Source: JAIFWN01 sp049304015 (GTDB taxonomy: Bacteria; Patescibacteriota; Minisyncoccia; Phycocordibacterales; Zambryskibacteraceae). From it: a stretch of 6,518 bases of DNA. The translations under genes and the position numbers were made by a program. Shown here piece after piece: positions 1-5,310 of this stretch. The notes under the pieces were generated by a model that worked only from the letters and a program-made list of their open reading frames with translations, was not told the DNA's origin and did no database searches. The stretch covers positions 1 to 6,518 of the forward strand of contig JBAQNS010000025.1 in NCBI GenBank assembly GCA_049304015.1. Reading direction: 5' to 3'. Each line of letters opens with the position of its first letter. Position 1 is the first letter of the stretch.

Positions 1-39
1 ATAAAATCTATAAAATCTTTCATCTGATAATTATATAAC

Positions 40-70
40 ATAAACACCCACAAAAAATGTGGGTGTTTAT
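40..70. terminator. Perfect inverted repeat, probable (bidirectional) intrinsic terminator
   Basis: A perfect 13-bp stem (arms 40-52 and 58-70, core ACACCCACA/TGTGGGTGT) closes a 5-nt loop (53-57) that is U5 on the minus strand and A5 on the plus strand. It lies 19 bases past the stop codon of the minus-strand DUF5666-like gene, where an intrinsic terminator is expected. The run of U after the stem is weak on both strands; the AT-rich outer part of the stem partly supplies it. It could also end a plus-strand gene lying left of the window: one plus frame stays open from the window edge to a TAA at 36-38, too little to call a gene. Bases 1-39 show nothing else. Confidence 0.7.
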
Positions 71-89
71 GTAAAAAGAGGGGATTAAT

Positions 90-638
90 TTAGAAACCAA
101 ACATATGAGAGAAGAAACCTCTCATACGACCTACTGTAGATATACTTCCCGCAACCACCGGTTGACCATTACCTTGGAACACGGGATTACCAACCGGACG
201 TCCCTGTTCGGTTGATTTTTCATCTGGTCCTCGATTATTTGGACCCTTCAATCCATCATAAATTTTAGTGGCTACAACATTTGTACCTGTCACTGTCCCT
301 TGAACAGAGATAATGTCTCCGACCAGAATACTAGTGATAGTGCCTACTGCACCATTTTTATTAATGACTGCACTTGTGGCATCAATAGTATAGGTAGTAG
401 GCGCAATGGTTGTGCTTGTTTTCTTTTGCTTCATTCGGCTCGTGACTGTAATGATGTTGCCGTTTATTGTTGAAACTGTGCCCATGACTGCTGGTCTCAC
501 CATCATCCCAACTTTTCTCCCTTGAGAATTATCGTTTTGATTTGGTTGTGTACCAGTTTCTGCGAATACTGGAACCGCAACTGCAAGGCTCGCGAGAGTT
601 GCGAAGGCCAGTGCAGCAGATATGTATTTTCTATTCAT
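90..638 (-). CDS. Secreted DUF5666-like beta-rich protein
   Basis: This 182-aa protein has a clear Sec signal peptide: a basic start (MNRK), a hydrophobic core at residues 7-22 and a V-F-A cleavage site after residue 26. After a Gln/Asn-rich linker comes one domain (about 50-129) with the look of DUF5666: a G-x-V-x-x-I-x-G-N-x-I-T-V strand pair, then YTID, then VGD-x-I-x-V-Q-G-T-V-x-G-T-N-V-V-A-T-K-I. Such small beta-barrel-like domains are frequent in secreted proteins and have no established activity. A Gly/Pro/Asn-rich stretch (130-165) leads to a C-terminal aromatic segment, GRMRGFFSHMFGF (170-182). The start is supported by TAAGGA at 645-650, the only good Shine-Dalgarno sequence in the window. 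The gene lies downstream of tRNA-Ser on the same strand, 84 bases away, and could share its transcript. The fold assignment is fairly secure; the function is unknown. Confidence 0.82.
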   Translation of the reverse strand: MNRKYISAALAFATLASLAVAVPVFAETGTQPNQNDNSQGRKVGMMVRPAVMGTVSTINGNIITVTSRMKQKKTSTTIAPTTYTIDATSAVINKNGAVGTITSILVGDIISVQGTVTGTNVVATKIYDGLKGPNNRGPDEKSTEQGRPVGNPVFQGNGQPVVAGSISTVGRMRGFFSHMFGF

Positions 639-644
639 TTTTAT

Positions 645-650
645 TCCTTA
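645..650 (-). promoter_or_regulatory. Shine-Dalgarno sequence of the DUF5666-like gene
   Basis: TAAGGA on the minus strand lies 6 nt before the ATG at 638, a normal spacing. It stands out because no other gene start in the window has a comparable site. Confidence 0.6.
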
Positions 651-722
651 AGCTAATAATCACAGGCTGCATTGCCCGTATCATGTATATACGTAAGAAA
701 TATAATCATGGTGCACGATTTG

Positions 723-811
723 CGGAGACGGAGGGATTCGAACCCTCGAAGCCCTTTAAGAGGCTTGCCTCTTTAGCAAAGAGGTACGTTAGACCACTCT
801 GACACGTCTCC
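723..811 (-). tRNA. tRNA-Ser, anticodon GCU
   Basis: The minus strand reads as an 89-nt class II tRNA. The acceptor arms GGAGACG (811-805) and CGTCTCC (730-724) pair fully. The anticodon arm (784-768) is a 5-bp stem CCTCT/AGAGG around loop TTGCTAA, giving anticodon GCT (777-775), which reads AGC/AGU serine codons. The long variable arm has a 5-bp stem AAGCC/GGCTT, as expected for serine. The T-arm is GAGGG-TTCGAAT-CCCTC. The D-loop GG is present, but the usual 3-bp D-stem does not form: TCA at positions 10-12 faces GTA. The discriminator is G (723), followed by CAA, so CCA is not encoded and must be added after transcription. A possible -10 (TATGTT, minus strand 832-827) lies upstream, with weak support. 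Confidence 0.93.
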
Positions 812-836
812 AGTACAGCTTAAATTAACATATTTT

Positions 837-862
837 TTGAACTTTTCACATTGTGGTAAAAT
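837..862 (+). promoter_or_regulatory. Promoter of the cupredoxin-like gene (extended -10)
   Basis: TGGTAAAAT at 854-862 is an extended -10 element (TGn plus TAAAAT, one mismatch to TATAAT). A TTGAAC at 837-842 resembles a -35 box but the 14-bp spacer is too short, so the extended -10 probably carries the activity. Predicted transcription start is near 869, giving a short leader of about 25 nt that lacks a Shine-Dalgarno sequence. Confidence 0.45.
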
Positions 863-894
863 ATCTGGATACAAATTAAGTTTTTTAAAATAAT

Positions 895-1317
895 ATGAAT
901 AAGAACATAGTAATTGTCATTGCCGTCTTAGTAGTAGCATTCTTTGTTTGGAAATACATACCAATGGGTTCAAAACCGATAACACTTCCTATAGAAACTT
1001 CAAATACAGAAACAGACGCAACAACAGTTTCAGTCACCACAAATATAGTTTCTTATGATGGCACCAGTTTCACTCCAGCAACAATTTCTATTAAGCAAGG
1101 TGATTCAGTGACATTCATAAACAATACAGAAGGGAAGATGTCCGTAGCCTCAAACCCTCATCCTGCACACACAGATTATCCAGAGTTCGACCAATACAAA
1201 ACTAGCTCACGCGGACAAAAAACTTTCACTTTCACCTTTGAAAAGATTGGCACTTGGGGTTACCACAATCACTTGAATGCTACGGCCGGAGGTACAGTAG
1301 TAGTGACAGCCAAATAA
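895..1317 (+). CDS. Membrane-anchored cupredoxin-like protein without type 1 copper ligands
   Basis: This 140-aa protein has one N-terminal membrane segment (residues 4-21) with no cleavage site, so it is probably anchored with its domain outside. A Ser/Thr-rich linker (28-50) leads to a cupredoxin-type beta-sandwich (about 51-138). Fold markers are F-T-P-A-T-I-S-I-K-Q-G-D-S-V-T-F-I-N-N, the strand F-T-F-T-F-E-K-I-G-T-W-G-Y and the closing G-T-V-V-V. In plastocyanin-like proteins the last loop reads Y-C-x-x-H-x-x-M and binds copper; here it is YHNHLNATAGG, and the protein has no cysteine at all. It instead has two histidine pairs, HPAH (89 and 92) and HNH (124 and 126), in the loops that normally form the metal site. 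Copper or another metal bound by histidines is possible, electron transfer by a blue copper centre is unlikely. The ATG has no Shine-Dalgarno sequence. The fold is well supported, the role is not known. Confidence 0.85.
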   Translation: MNKNIVIVIAVLVVAFFVWKYIPMGSKPITLPIETSNTETDATTVSVTTNIVSYDGTSFTPATISIKQGDSVTFINNTEGKMSVASNPHPAHTDYPEFDQYKTSSRGQKTFTFTFEKIGTWGYHNHLNATAGGTVVVTAK

Positions 1318-1342
1318 GACAAAAGCGGTCAAATTTACGGCA

Positions 1343-1351
1343 TGCTAGAAT
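1343..1351 (+). promoter_or_regulatory. Extended -10 promoter of the PH-domain gene, probably leaderless
   Basis: TGCTAGAAT is an extended -10 (TAGAAT, one mismatch to consensus). It ends 6 nt before the ATG at 1358, so transcription should start at or next to the A of the start codon. No Shine-Dalgarno sequence exists between the preceding stop (1317) and this ATG. No good -35 box is visible. Confidence 0.42.
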
Positions 1352-1357
1352 GAATGT

Positions 1358-1861
1358 ATGCCAAACGAAGAATACCAAAAATTAGGTTGGAAAACTTTCT
1401 GGGTTTTTTTGTCAGATAAGTCAAAGATAGCTGTTCTTATTGGGTTTATTGCTCTTGCTTTTGTTGTCTTCAAAGTTCCTTATGCTGGTTGGGTTGCCTT
1501 GGTTTTTTTCCTTGCAATGATAATTACAGCAATTGTTACTTGGATTGATTATGTTGGTTATGGTTATCAACTTGGACCTGATGCGCTCAAGCTACGCAGA
1601 GGAACATTTAACAAAGAAGAAGTAGCTATTCCTTATAGACAAATTCAAAATGTAGATATAGAAAGGCCATTTCTCTATGTATTGTCTGGGACTTCAAAAA
1701 TAGTCATTCTCACAGCTGGACATGAAGACGCAGATGCAAAGGAGAATGGAAGCAAAGGTGAATCAGAGGGTATTATCCCCATCATAGACAGTAAACTTGC
1801 AGTTAGTTTGCAGAATGAACTACTGAGTCGAGCGAATATTCAAAAGGTGATTCAAGCTTAG
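1358..1861 (+). CDS. Bacterial PH-domain (bPH2/YdbS-like, DUF304) membrane protein
   Basis: The 167-aa protein starts with a short cytoplasmic segment containing K-L-G-W-K-T-F-W, followed by two membrane helices (about 23-40 and 44-66) that form a hairpin. A soluble bacterial pleckstrin-homology-like domain follows (about 68-158): YGYQLGPDALKLRRGTF, then the family-typical IPYRQIQNVDIERPF (91-105), then a strand ending in I-V-I-L-T-A-G (115-121). A charged insert (122-138, rich in D, E, K and G) precedes a final strand and an amphipathic helix. Proteins of the bPH2 family sit in the cytoplasmic membrane; their ligand is mostly undefined. The gene is 40 bases after the cupredoxin-like gene on the same strand but seems to have its own promoter. 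Its TAG stop overlaps the stop of comFC on the other strand. Confidence 0.85.
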   Translation: MPNEEYQKLGWKTFWVFLSDKSKIAVLIGFIALAFVVFKVPYAGWVALVFFLAMIITAIVTWIDYVGYGYQLGPDALKLRRGTFNKEEVAIPYRQIQNVDIERPFLYVLSGTSKIVILTAGHEDADAKENGSKGESEGIIPIIDSKLAVSLQNELLSRANIQKVIQA

Positions 1862-2514
1862 TGTGCTATGGCTACACACAAAATCTTTTTTACCCCTGCT
1901 TGTTTTAGGGCACGTTTAGCTTCATTAAATGTGGCTCCAGAAGTAGTGACATCATCTAGAATTATGACGCATCTGTTTTTGACTTCATTTTTTGCTTGCA
2001 TTGAATTTTTTAAATTCTCATCTCGTTCACGTTTAGTGGCGTGGGTTCTGGCCTGACTTTCTGTATAGTGAGTTTTTACTAAAAGGTTTGGAGTATAAAC
2101 AAACAAATCATTTGTATTTAATTTTTTAATTTCTTCACCTAATATTTCAGTTTGATTCCAACCTCGTTCTCGTCGTCTCTTATCTGCAATGGGCATAGGG
2201 ATTAATAGGGGATTAATAAAATTTTCAAATAATGCTCGTTCAGCAAGCTCGTGTTCCAAAACATCAAAAAGTATTTCTGCAAGTTTCCCTGCAATTTTTC
2301 TGTTACCTTTGTATTTTAGTTCCCATACGAGTGTTTTCACATCTGCATTTTTATAATCAAAGAGAGCAATAATTCTTTCGTTTTTAGTTTCTCTAGCTTG
2401 TGGTAACGAGTTCAAAAGGCTAGAAATACTCATATTTTCTAGAATTTCAACAGAAAGACTTTTGGGGAAAAGAAAATCCAAAAAAAATTCATATACAGAC
2501 TCGAATTTATCCAT
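1858..2514 (-). CDS. comFC: ComF-family phosphoribosyltransferase-like protein without zinc finger
   Basis: The 218-aa protein has the ComFC/GntX layout. It includes the K-Y-K-G helix region (67-70), PLLIPMPIADKRRRERGWNQ (102-121) with the R-x-R-G-W-N-Q signature, the conserved H-x-x-x-Q-x-R-x-x-x-x-R-x-x-N segment (149-168) and the PRPP-binding loop VIILDDVTTSGAT (183-195) with its D-D pair and T-T-S-G. ComFC is needed for natural transformation in several bacteria, where it acts in the cytoplasm on incoming single-stranded DNA; its enzymatic reaction is unsettled. The usual N-terminal four-cysteine zinc ribbon is absent: the first 60 residues contain no cysteine, and the only two (182, 213) are elsewhere. 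The ATG at 2514 is 41 bases from the divergent pilM start, has no Shine-Dalgarno sequence and has a -10-like box 6 nt upstream. Neighbouring pilus genes fit a DNA-uptake role, but ComF homologues also occur in non-competent bacteria. Confidence 0.9.
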   Translation of the reverse strand: MDKFESVYEFFLDFLFPKSLSVEILENMSISSLLNSLPQARETKNERIIALFDYKNADVKTLVWELKYKGNRKIAGKLAEILFDVLEHELAERALFENFINPLLIPMPIADKRRRERGWNQTEILGEEIKKLNTNDLFVYTPNLLVKTHYTESQARTHATKRERDENLKNSMQAKNEVKNRCVIILDDVTTSGATFNEAKRALKQAGVKKILCVAIAH

Positions 2515-2520
2515 ACATAT

Positions 2521-2526
2521 ATAATA
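2521..2526 (-). promoter_or_regulatory. Putative -10 box of comFC, leaderless spacing
   Basis: TATTAT on the minus strand (one mismatch to TATAAT) ends 6 nt before the comFC ATG at 2514, the same spacing as at the PH-domain and pilM starts. There is no recognisable -35 box and the area is AT-rich, so a chance match is possible. It faces the pilM promoter inside the same 41-bp gap. Confidence 0.32.
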
Positions 2527-2540
2527 AACGAATATTCACA

Positions 2541-2549
2541 TGTTATACT
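2541..2549 (+). promoter_or_regulatory. Extended -10 promoter of pilM, probably leaderless
   Basis: TGTTATACT is an extended -10 (TATACT, one mismatch to consensus). It ends 6 nt before the pilM ATG at 2556, so the transcript would begin at the start codon. No Shine-Dalgarno sequence and no clear -35 are present. A -35 at normal spacing would fall on the comFC -10 box, so the two promoters may compete. Confidence 0.48.
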
Positions 2550-2555
2550 TAGAAT

Positions 2556-3677
2556 ATGTCGTTTTTCTCGAATATTTTTTCTGATAAGAAAGAACAGAGT
2601 GTTTTGGGTATAGACATCGGTTCTTCGGCCATAAAAATAGTGCAGATTAAGCGCCAAAACGGTCAGGCTGTCTTAGAAACCTATGGAGAATTAGCACTTG
2701 GTCCATACGCTGGAGGGACGATAGGACAAGCAGTGGTGATGCCCCCAGAGAAGATTGCTCAGGCATTGATTGATTTAATCAAGGAAAAAGAGGTAAATAT
2801 TACTACTAAGAAGTGTGGAGTTTCTATCCCTTTCGCTTCAAGTCTTATGTCTATAGTAGAGATGCCTGAAGTTTCCAATAAACAATTATCAGTGATGGTG
2901 CCGATAGAAGCACGCAAATATATTCCCGTGCCCATTTCTGAAGTGGTACTTGATTGGTCTCTTATACCCAAGACGGAAGTCGCCGCTGAAGAAACAAATA
3001 GCTCTACTCCCAGTTCAGATTTACAAAAAATAACTAAAAAAATTGATGTTTTGGTGGTGGCAATACACAAAGACACCATTTCTCGTTACGAAGAGATAAT
3101 ATCCAAAGCCGGGCTCGAAGCTAGTTTCTTTGAGATAGAAATATTCAGCACCATGCGAGCTGTCCTTGATGATTCCCTTACTCCAGTGATGATTATGGAT
3201 ATGGGGGCTGCTTCAACAAAGCTCTATATTATTGAGAGGGGAGTTATAAAATCCTCACACACTGTTAACCGCGGTTCTCAAGACATCACCTCTACGATTT
3301 CTAAATCATTAGGTTTGACGCTTGAACGCTCAGAGGTGATGAAAAGAACCATTGGAGCTACTGGTGATGACAAAACTCTAACAAGCGTCATATCGCTTAC
3401 CCTTGATTATATTTTCGAAGAAGCTAACAGAATCTTACTCACTTTTGAGAAGAAATATAACAAGACAGTCTCCAAAGTCATTCTTGTTGGTGGGGGAGCT
3501 TCTCTCAAAGGCCTAATTGATTTATCCAAAAATAATTTCAAAACAAATGCTATGACTGGAGATCCTTTCAACAAACTTTCGAGCCCTGCATTTCTCGATT
3601 CAATCCTTAAAGAAACTGGTCCAGAATTTGCAGTGGCCATAGGTGCGGCCTTGCGTAAACTTTCAGAAGAAGAATAG
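2556..3677 (+). CDS. pilM: Type IV pilus assembly ATPase-fold protein PilM
   Basis: PilM is an actin-like cytoplasmic protein that binds the N-terminal tail of PilN and links the inner-membrane platform to the motor. The 373-aa product has the normal family length and parts. The phosphate-1 motif is LGIDIGSSAIKIVQI (17-31), phosphate-2 is MIMDMGAASTKLYII (212-226) and the adenosine motif is ILVGGGASLKGL (309-320). The SHS2-type insertion carries VMVPIEARKYIPVPISEVVLDW (113-134), typical of PilM. An MSFFSNIF start resembles the short amphipathic leader found before the fold in many PilM proteins. A polar Ser/Thr/Glu-rich loop (about 141-160) is inserted before V-L-V-V-A-I-H-K. It is the first gene of the pilus cluster, divergent from comFC, and is separated by 69 bases from pilN. 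Confidence 0.95.
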   Translation: MSFFSNIFSDKKEQSVLGIDIGSSAIKIVQIKRQNGQAVLETYGELALGPYAGGTIGQAVVMPPEKIAQALIDLIKEKEVNITTKKCGVSIPFASSLMSIVEMPEVSNKQLSVMVPIEARKYIPVPISEVVLDWSLIPKTEVAAEETNSSTPSSDLQKITKKIDVLVVAIHKDTISRYEEIISKAGLEASFFEIEIFSTMRAVLDDSLTPVMIMDMGAASTKLYIIERGVIKSSHTVNRGSQDITSTISKSLGLTLERSEVMKRTIGATGDDKTLTSVISLTLDYIFEEANRILLTFEKKYNKTVSKVILVGGGASLKGLIDLSKNNFKTNAMTGDPFNKLSSPAFLDSILKETGPEFAVAIGAALRKLSEEE

Positions 3678-3732
3678 AGTTGTTATAAACACCTAGTGGA
3701 CAGTTATTCTTTATTTAACATTGTTTCTGGTC

Positions 3733-3738
3733 TATAAT
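3733..3738 (+). promoter_or_regulatory. Consensus -10 box ahead of the pilN-like gene
   Basis: A perfect TATAAT lies 8 nt before the ATG at 3747, inside the 69-bp gap after pilM. The predicted start of transcription (3745-3747) coincides with the start codon. The -35 region (TTTATT at 3710-3715 with a 17-bp spacer) is poor. No Shine-Dalgarno sequence or terminator is visible in the gap, so readthrough from pilM is also likely. Confidence 0.5.
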
Positions 3739-3746
3739 TTGCTTAG

Positions 3747-4427
3747 ATGGATCCAAAATTTCAATCATCATTTATACCAAAGGGGCCAGTCGCTTCTCCG
3801 GCATCTTTCGCAGCACCAAAAAAATCTGGTGGTCTATTCGGTTTTATAGCCTCAGTAATTTTCTTTATAGCTGTAGTAATTTCTGCAGGGTTATTTGGTT
3901 ATGAGAAGTATCTACTCTCAAGCATTGCTCAAAGAGGTGATGACCTAAAGCAGGCCAAAGAAGCCCTTAATCCAGATTTGATTAAAGATCTCTTGAAGCT
4001 TAATTCCCGTATAAATTCTACCCAAGACATTCTTTCTAAACACACTGTACTTTCACCACTTTTTGATTTTCTTGAAAGCACTACTTATAAATCTGTTCGT
4101 TATACCTCATTTAAATTTACAAATGATAAAGAGTTAACGATTTCTATGGGTGGTCAAGCACGAGGTTATGCCGCCGTAGCTCTTCAAGCAGATACCTTAA
4201 GTCGAAGCAAATATATTAAAAATCCTGTTTTCTCTGATCTTCTCTTGGATGATAAGGGTAATGTTTTGTTTAGCTTCAAGGCAACTCTAAACCCAGAGAT
4301 TATTTCTTATAAGAGGCAAGTAGAAAGTGGTGAATTGCAGACAACAACACCTCCTGTTGTAGTACCAACTACTATAGATACATCTGCTGCGGCTGCTCAG
4401 GGGACCACAACCACACCAAAAAAATAA
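3747..4427 (+). CDS. pilN: PilN-like type IV pilus inner-membrane protein
   Basis: This 226-aa bitopic protein has a 28-residue cytoplasmic N-terminus, one membrane helix (about 30-51), a coiled-coil-prone segment (55-98) and a C-terminal ferredoxin-like domain (about 100-185). The domain has a helix LSPLFDFLE, the strands V-R-Y-T-S-F-K-F and ELTISMGGQARGY, a helix VALQADTLSRSKYI and the strand N-V-L-F-S-F-K-A-T-L. This is the order seen in PilN (fimbrial assembly family). Position between pilM and a PilO-like gene supports the call. The classical N-terminal PilM-binding motif I-N-L-L-P is absent; SSFIPKGP (7-14) occupies the same place. The protein ends in a Pro/Thr/Ala-rich tail (about 199-226) finishing TTTTPKK. 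The next gene starts 1 nt after the stop. Sequence similarity to classical PilN is low, so the name rests on topology and order. Confidence 0.8.
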   Translation: MDPKFQSSFIPKGPVASPASFAAPKKSGGLFGFIASVIFFIAVVISAGLFGYEKYLLSSIAQRGDDLKQAKEALNPDLIKDLLKLNSRINSTQDILSKHTVLSPLFDFLESTTYKSVRYTSFKFTNDKELTISMGGQARGYAAVALQADTLSRSKYIKNPVFSDLLLDDKGNVLFSFKATLNPEIISYKRQVESGELQTTTPPVVVPTTIDTSAAAAQGTTTTPKK

Positions 4428-4428
4428 T

Positions 4429-4962
4429 ATGAAAAATTCTACAGCCATCATCATAATATTAGTCGCCTGTGGTCTCTTTTATACCTTTATTGCCCCAGAA
4501 TACAGCAAGGTTCAAGCTCTTAGAGCTAACCTCATTGAGTATGAGAATATCATTCAAAATGTTTCTAGTTTAGCCAAACAAAGAGACGATTTATTGATTA
4601 AATACAACGCTGTACCCAGTGCTGATGTCAGCCATCTAACCAAAGCATTGCCAGATTATATAGATACAGTCAGGTTGGCTATGGATTTTGATAATATCTC
4701 TGCCAAGTATGGTATTTCTATAAAAAGTTTCCAAGTAGTGGATAACAAAAACACCTCTATTGCTGATGCCGTTTCTAACAAATCTTACAATGCCACCACA
4801 GTTTCATTTAGTTTTGTGACTTCTTATCCAAGTTTTAGAAAATTTATGAGAGACATTGAACAAAGTCTCAGAATTATTGATGTGAAGAACGTTTCGTTCT
4901 CCGCCAGTGATAATGGATTGAATGAGTATAATGTGTCCATTCAAACTTATTGGCTCAAATAA
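4429..4962 (+). CDS. pilO: PilO-like type IV pilus inner-membrane protein
   Basis: The 177-aa protein has a very short N-terminus, a membrane helix (5-21), a coiled-coil region (about 24-60, heptad-like L/I/V spacing) and a compact extracytoplasmic domain (about 66-177). The domain begins with H-L-T-K-A-L-P-D-Y-I-D-T-V-R-L, as in PilO proteins where the coil is followed by L-P and a helix, then continues with ISAKYGISIKSFQV and a strand-helix-strand unit (V-S-F-S-F-V-T-S-Y-P-S-F-R-K-F-M-R-D-I-E). PilO pairs with PilN in the inner-membrane alignment complex. The gene begins 1 nt after the pilN-like stop and has no Shine-Dalgarno sequence, so it is probably translated by coupling. It is followed after 3 nt by the next gene in the same reading frame. 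Confidence 0.82.
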   Translation: MKNSTAIIIILVACGLFYTFIAPEYSKVQALRANLIEYENIIQNVSSLAKQRDDLLIKYNAVPSADVSHLTKALPDYIDTVRLAMDFDNISAKYGISIKSFQVVDNKNTSIADAVSNKSYNATTVSFSFVTSYPSFRKFMRDIEQSLRIIDVKNVSFSASDNGLNEYNVSIQTYWLK

Positions 4963-4965
4963 AAT

Positions 4966-5310
4966 ATGAAAAACTTTTTCCAAAACAACAAAAATATTTT
5001 CATCACCATAATTATTTTAGTTATTGTCTTTTTTGTTTTTAAATATTTTAGAGGCACTACTATTTCACCAACTGAGTCATTGGATAACAGTGTGGTTTCG
5101 GCGGGTAGAGATGTTGTAGATCTAAGCAACAGTATTAAAACAGCTACCTTGGACAGCTCACTTTTCTCTATCCCTACATATAAAGCTCTCCAAGACTTTA
5201 GTACTGAGATAACATCTCAACCAATTGGTCGAGTTAATCCTTTTAGTCCTATTGGTTCAGAAAGTTCTCAGACGGTTACTCCTACACAAACTACTTCAAC
5301 TAAAAAATAA
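4966..5310 (+). CDS. Small membrane protein with GRVNPFSPI motif, possible PilP counterpart
   Basis: This 114-aa protein has a Lys/Asn-rich cytoplasmic start, one membrane helix (11-28) and a mostly disordered extracytoplasmic part. Inside that part lies a compact segment, SLFSIPTYKALQDFSTEI (65-82), followed by QPIGRVNPFSPIG (85-97). A Ser/Thr-rich tail ends in TTSTKK. I do not recognise a named family. The order pilM-pilN-pilO-this-pilB places it where pilP stands in other bacteria, and PilP proteins carry a comparable G-x-R-x-P-F motif that helps contact PilN/PilO; a reduced PilP-like partner is therefore possible, but this is inferred from position and one short motif. It starts 3 nt after pilO and ends directly against the pilB ATG, with all three genes in one frame. 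Confidence 0.75.
   Translation: MKNFFQNNKNIFITIIILVIVFFVFKYFRGTTISPTESLDNSVVSAGRDVVDLSNSIKTATLDSSLFSIPTYKALQDFSTEITSQPIGRVNPFSPIGSESSQTVTPTQTTSTKK

Noticed and set aside
679..695. Imperfect palindrome CGTAT...ATACG with an inner GTATATAC between tRNA-Ser and the secreted protein gene
   Set aside because: The stem is only 5 bp with a 7-nt loop and no T-run; short AT-rich palindromes like this are expected by chance.
542..802. Plus-strand reading frame of 86 codons with an E-G-F-E-P-S stretch
   Set aside because: It is the antisense translation of the tRNA-Ser gene (the T-arm gives G-F-E-P-S) and also runs over the signal-peptide end of the secreted protein gene. No start signals support it.
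2530..2575. GAATAT occurring three times around the pilM start (2530, 2552, 2570), including CGAATATT twice 40 bp apart
   Set aside because: Spacing is irregular (22 and 18 bp), one copy is inside pilM and one overlaps the start codon; AT-rich hexamers recur by chance. Too weak for an operator call.
4418..4431. A7 tract at the end of pilN as a possible slippage site fusing PilN to PilO
   Set aside because: Loss of one A would place pilN in frame with pilO, but the fusion would carry two membrane helices with conflicting topology, and a simple A-rich initiation region explains the tract better.
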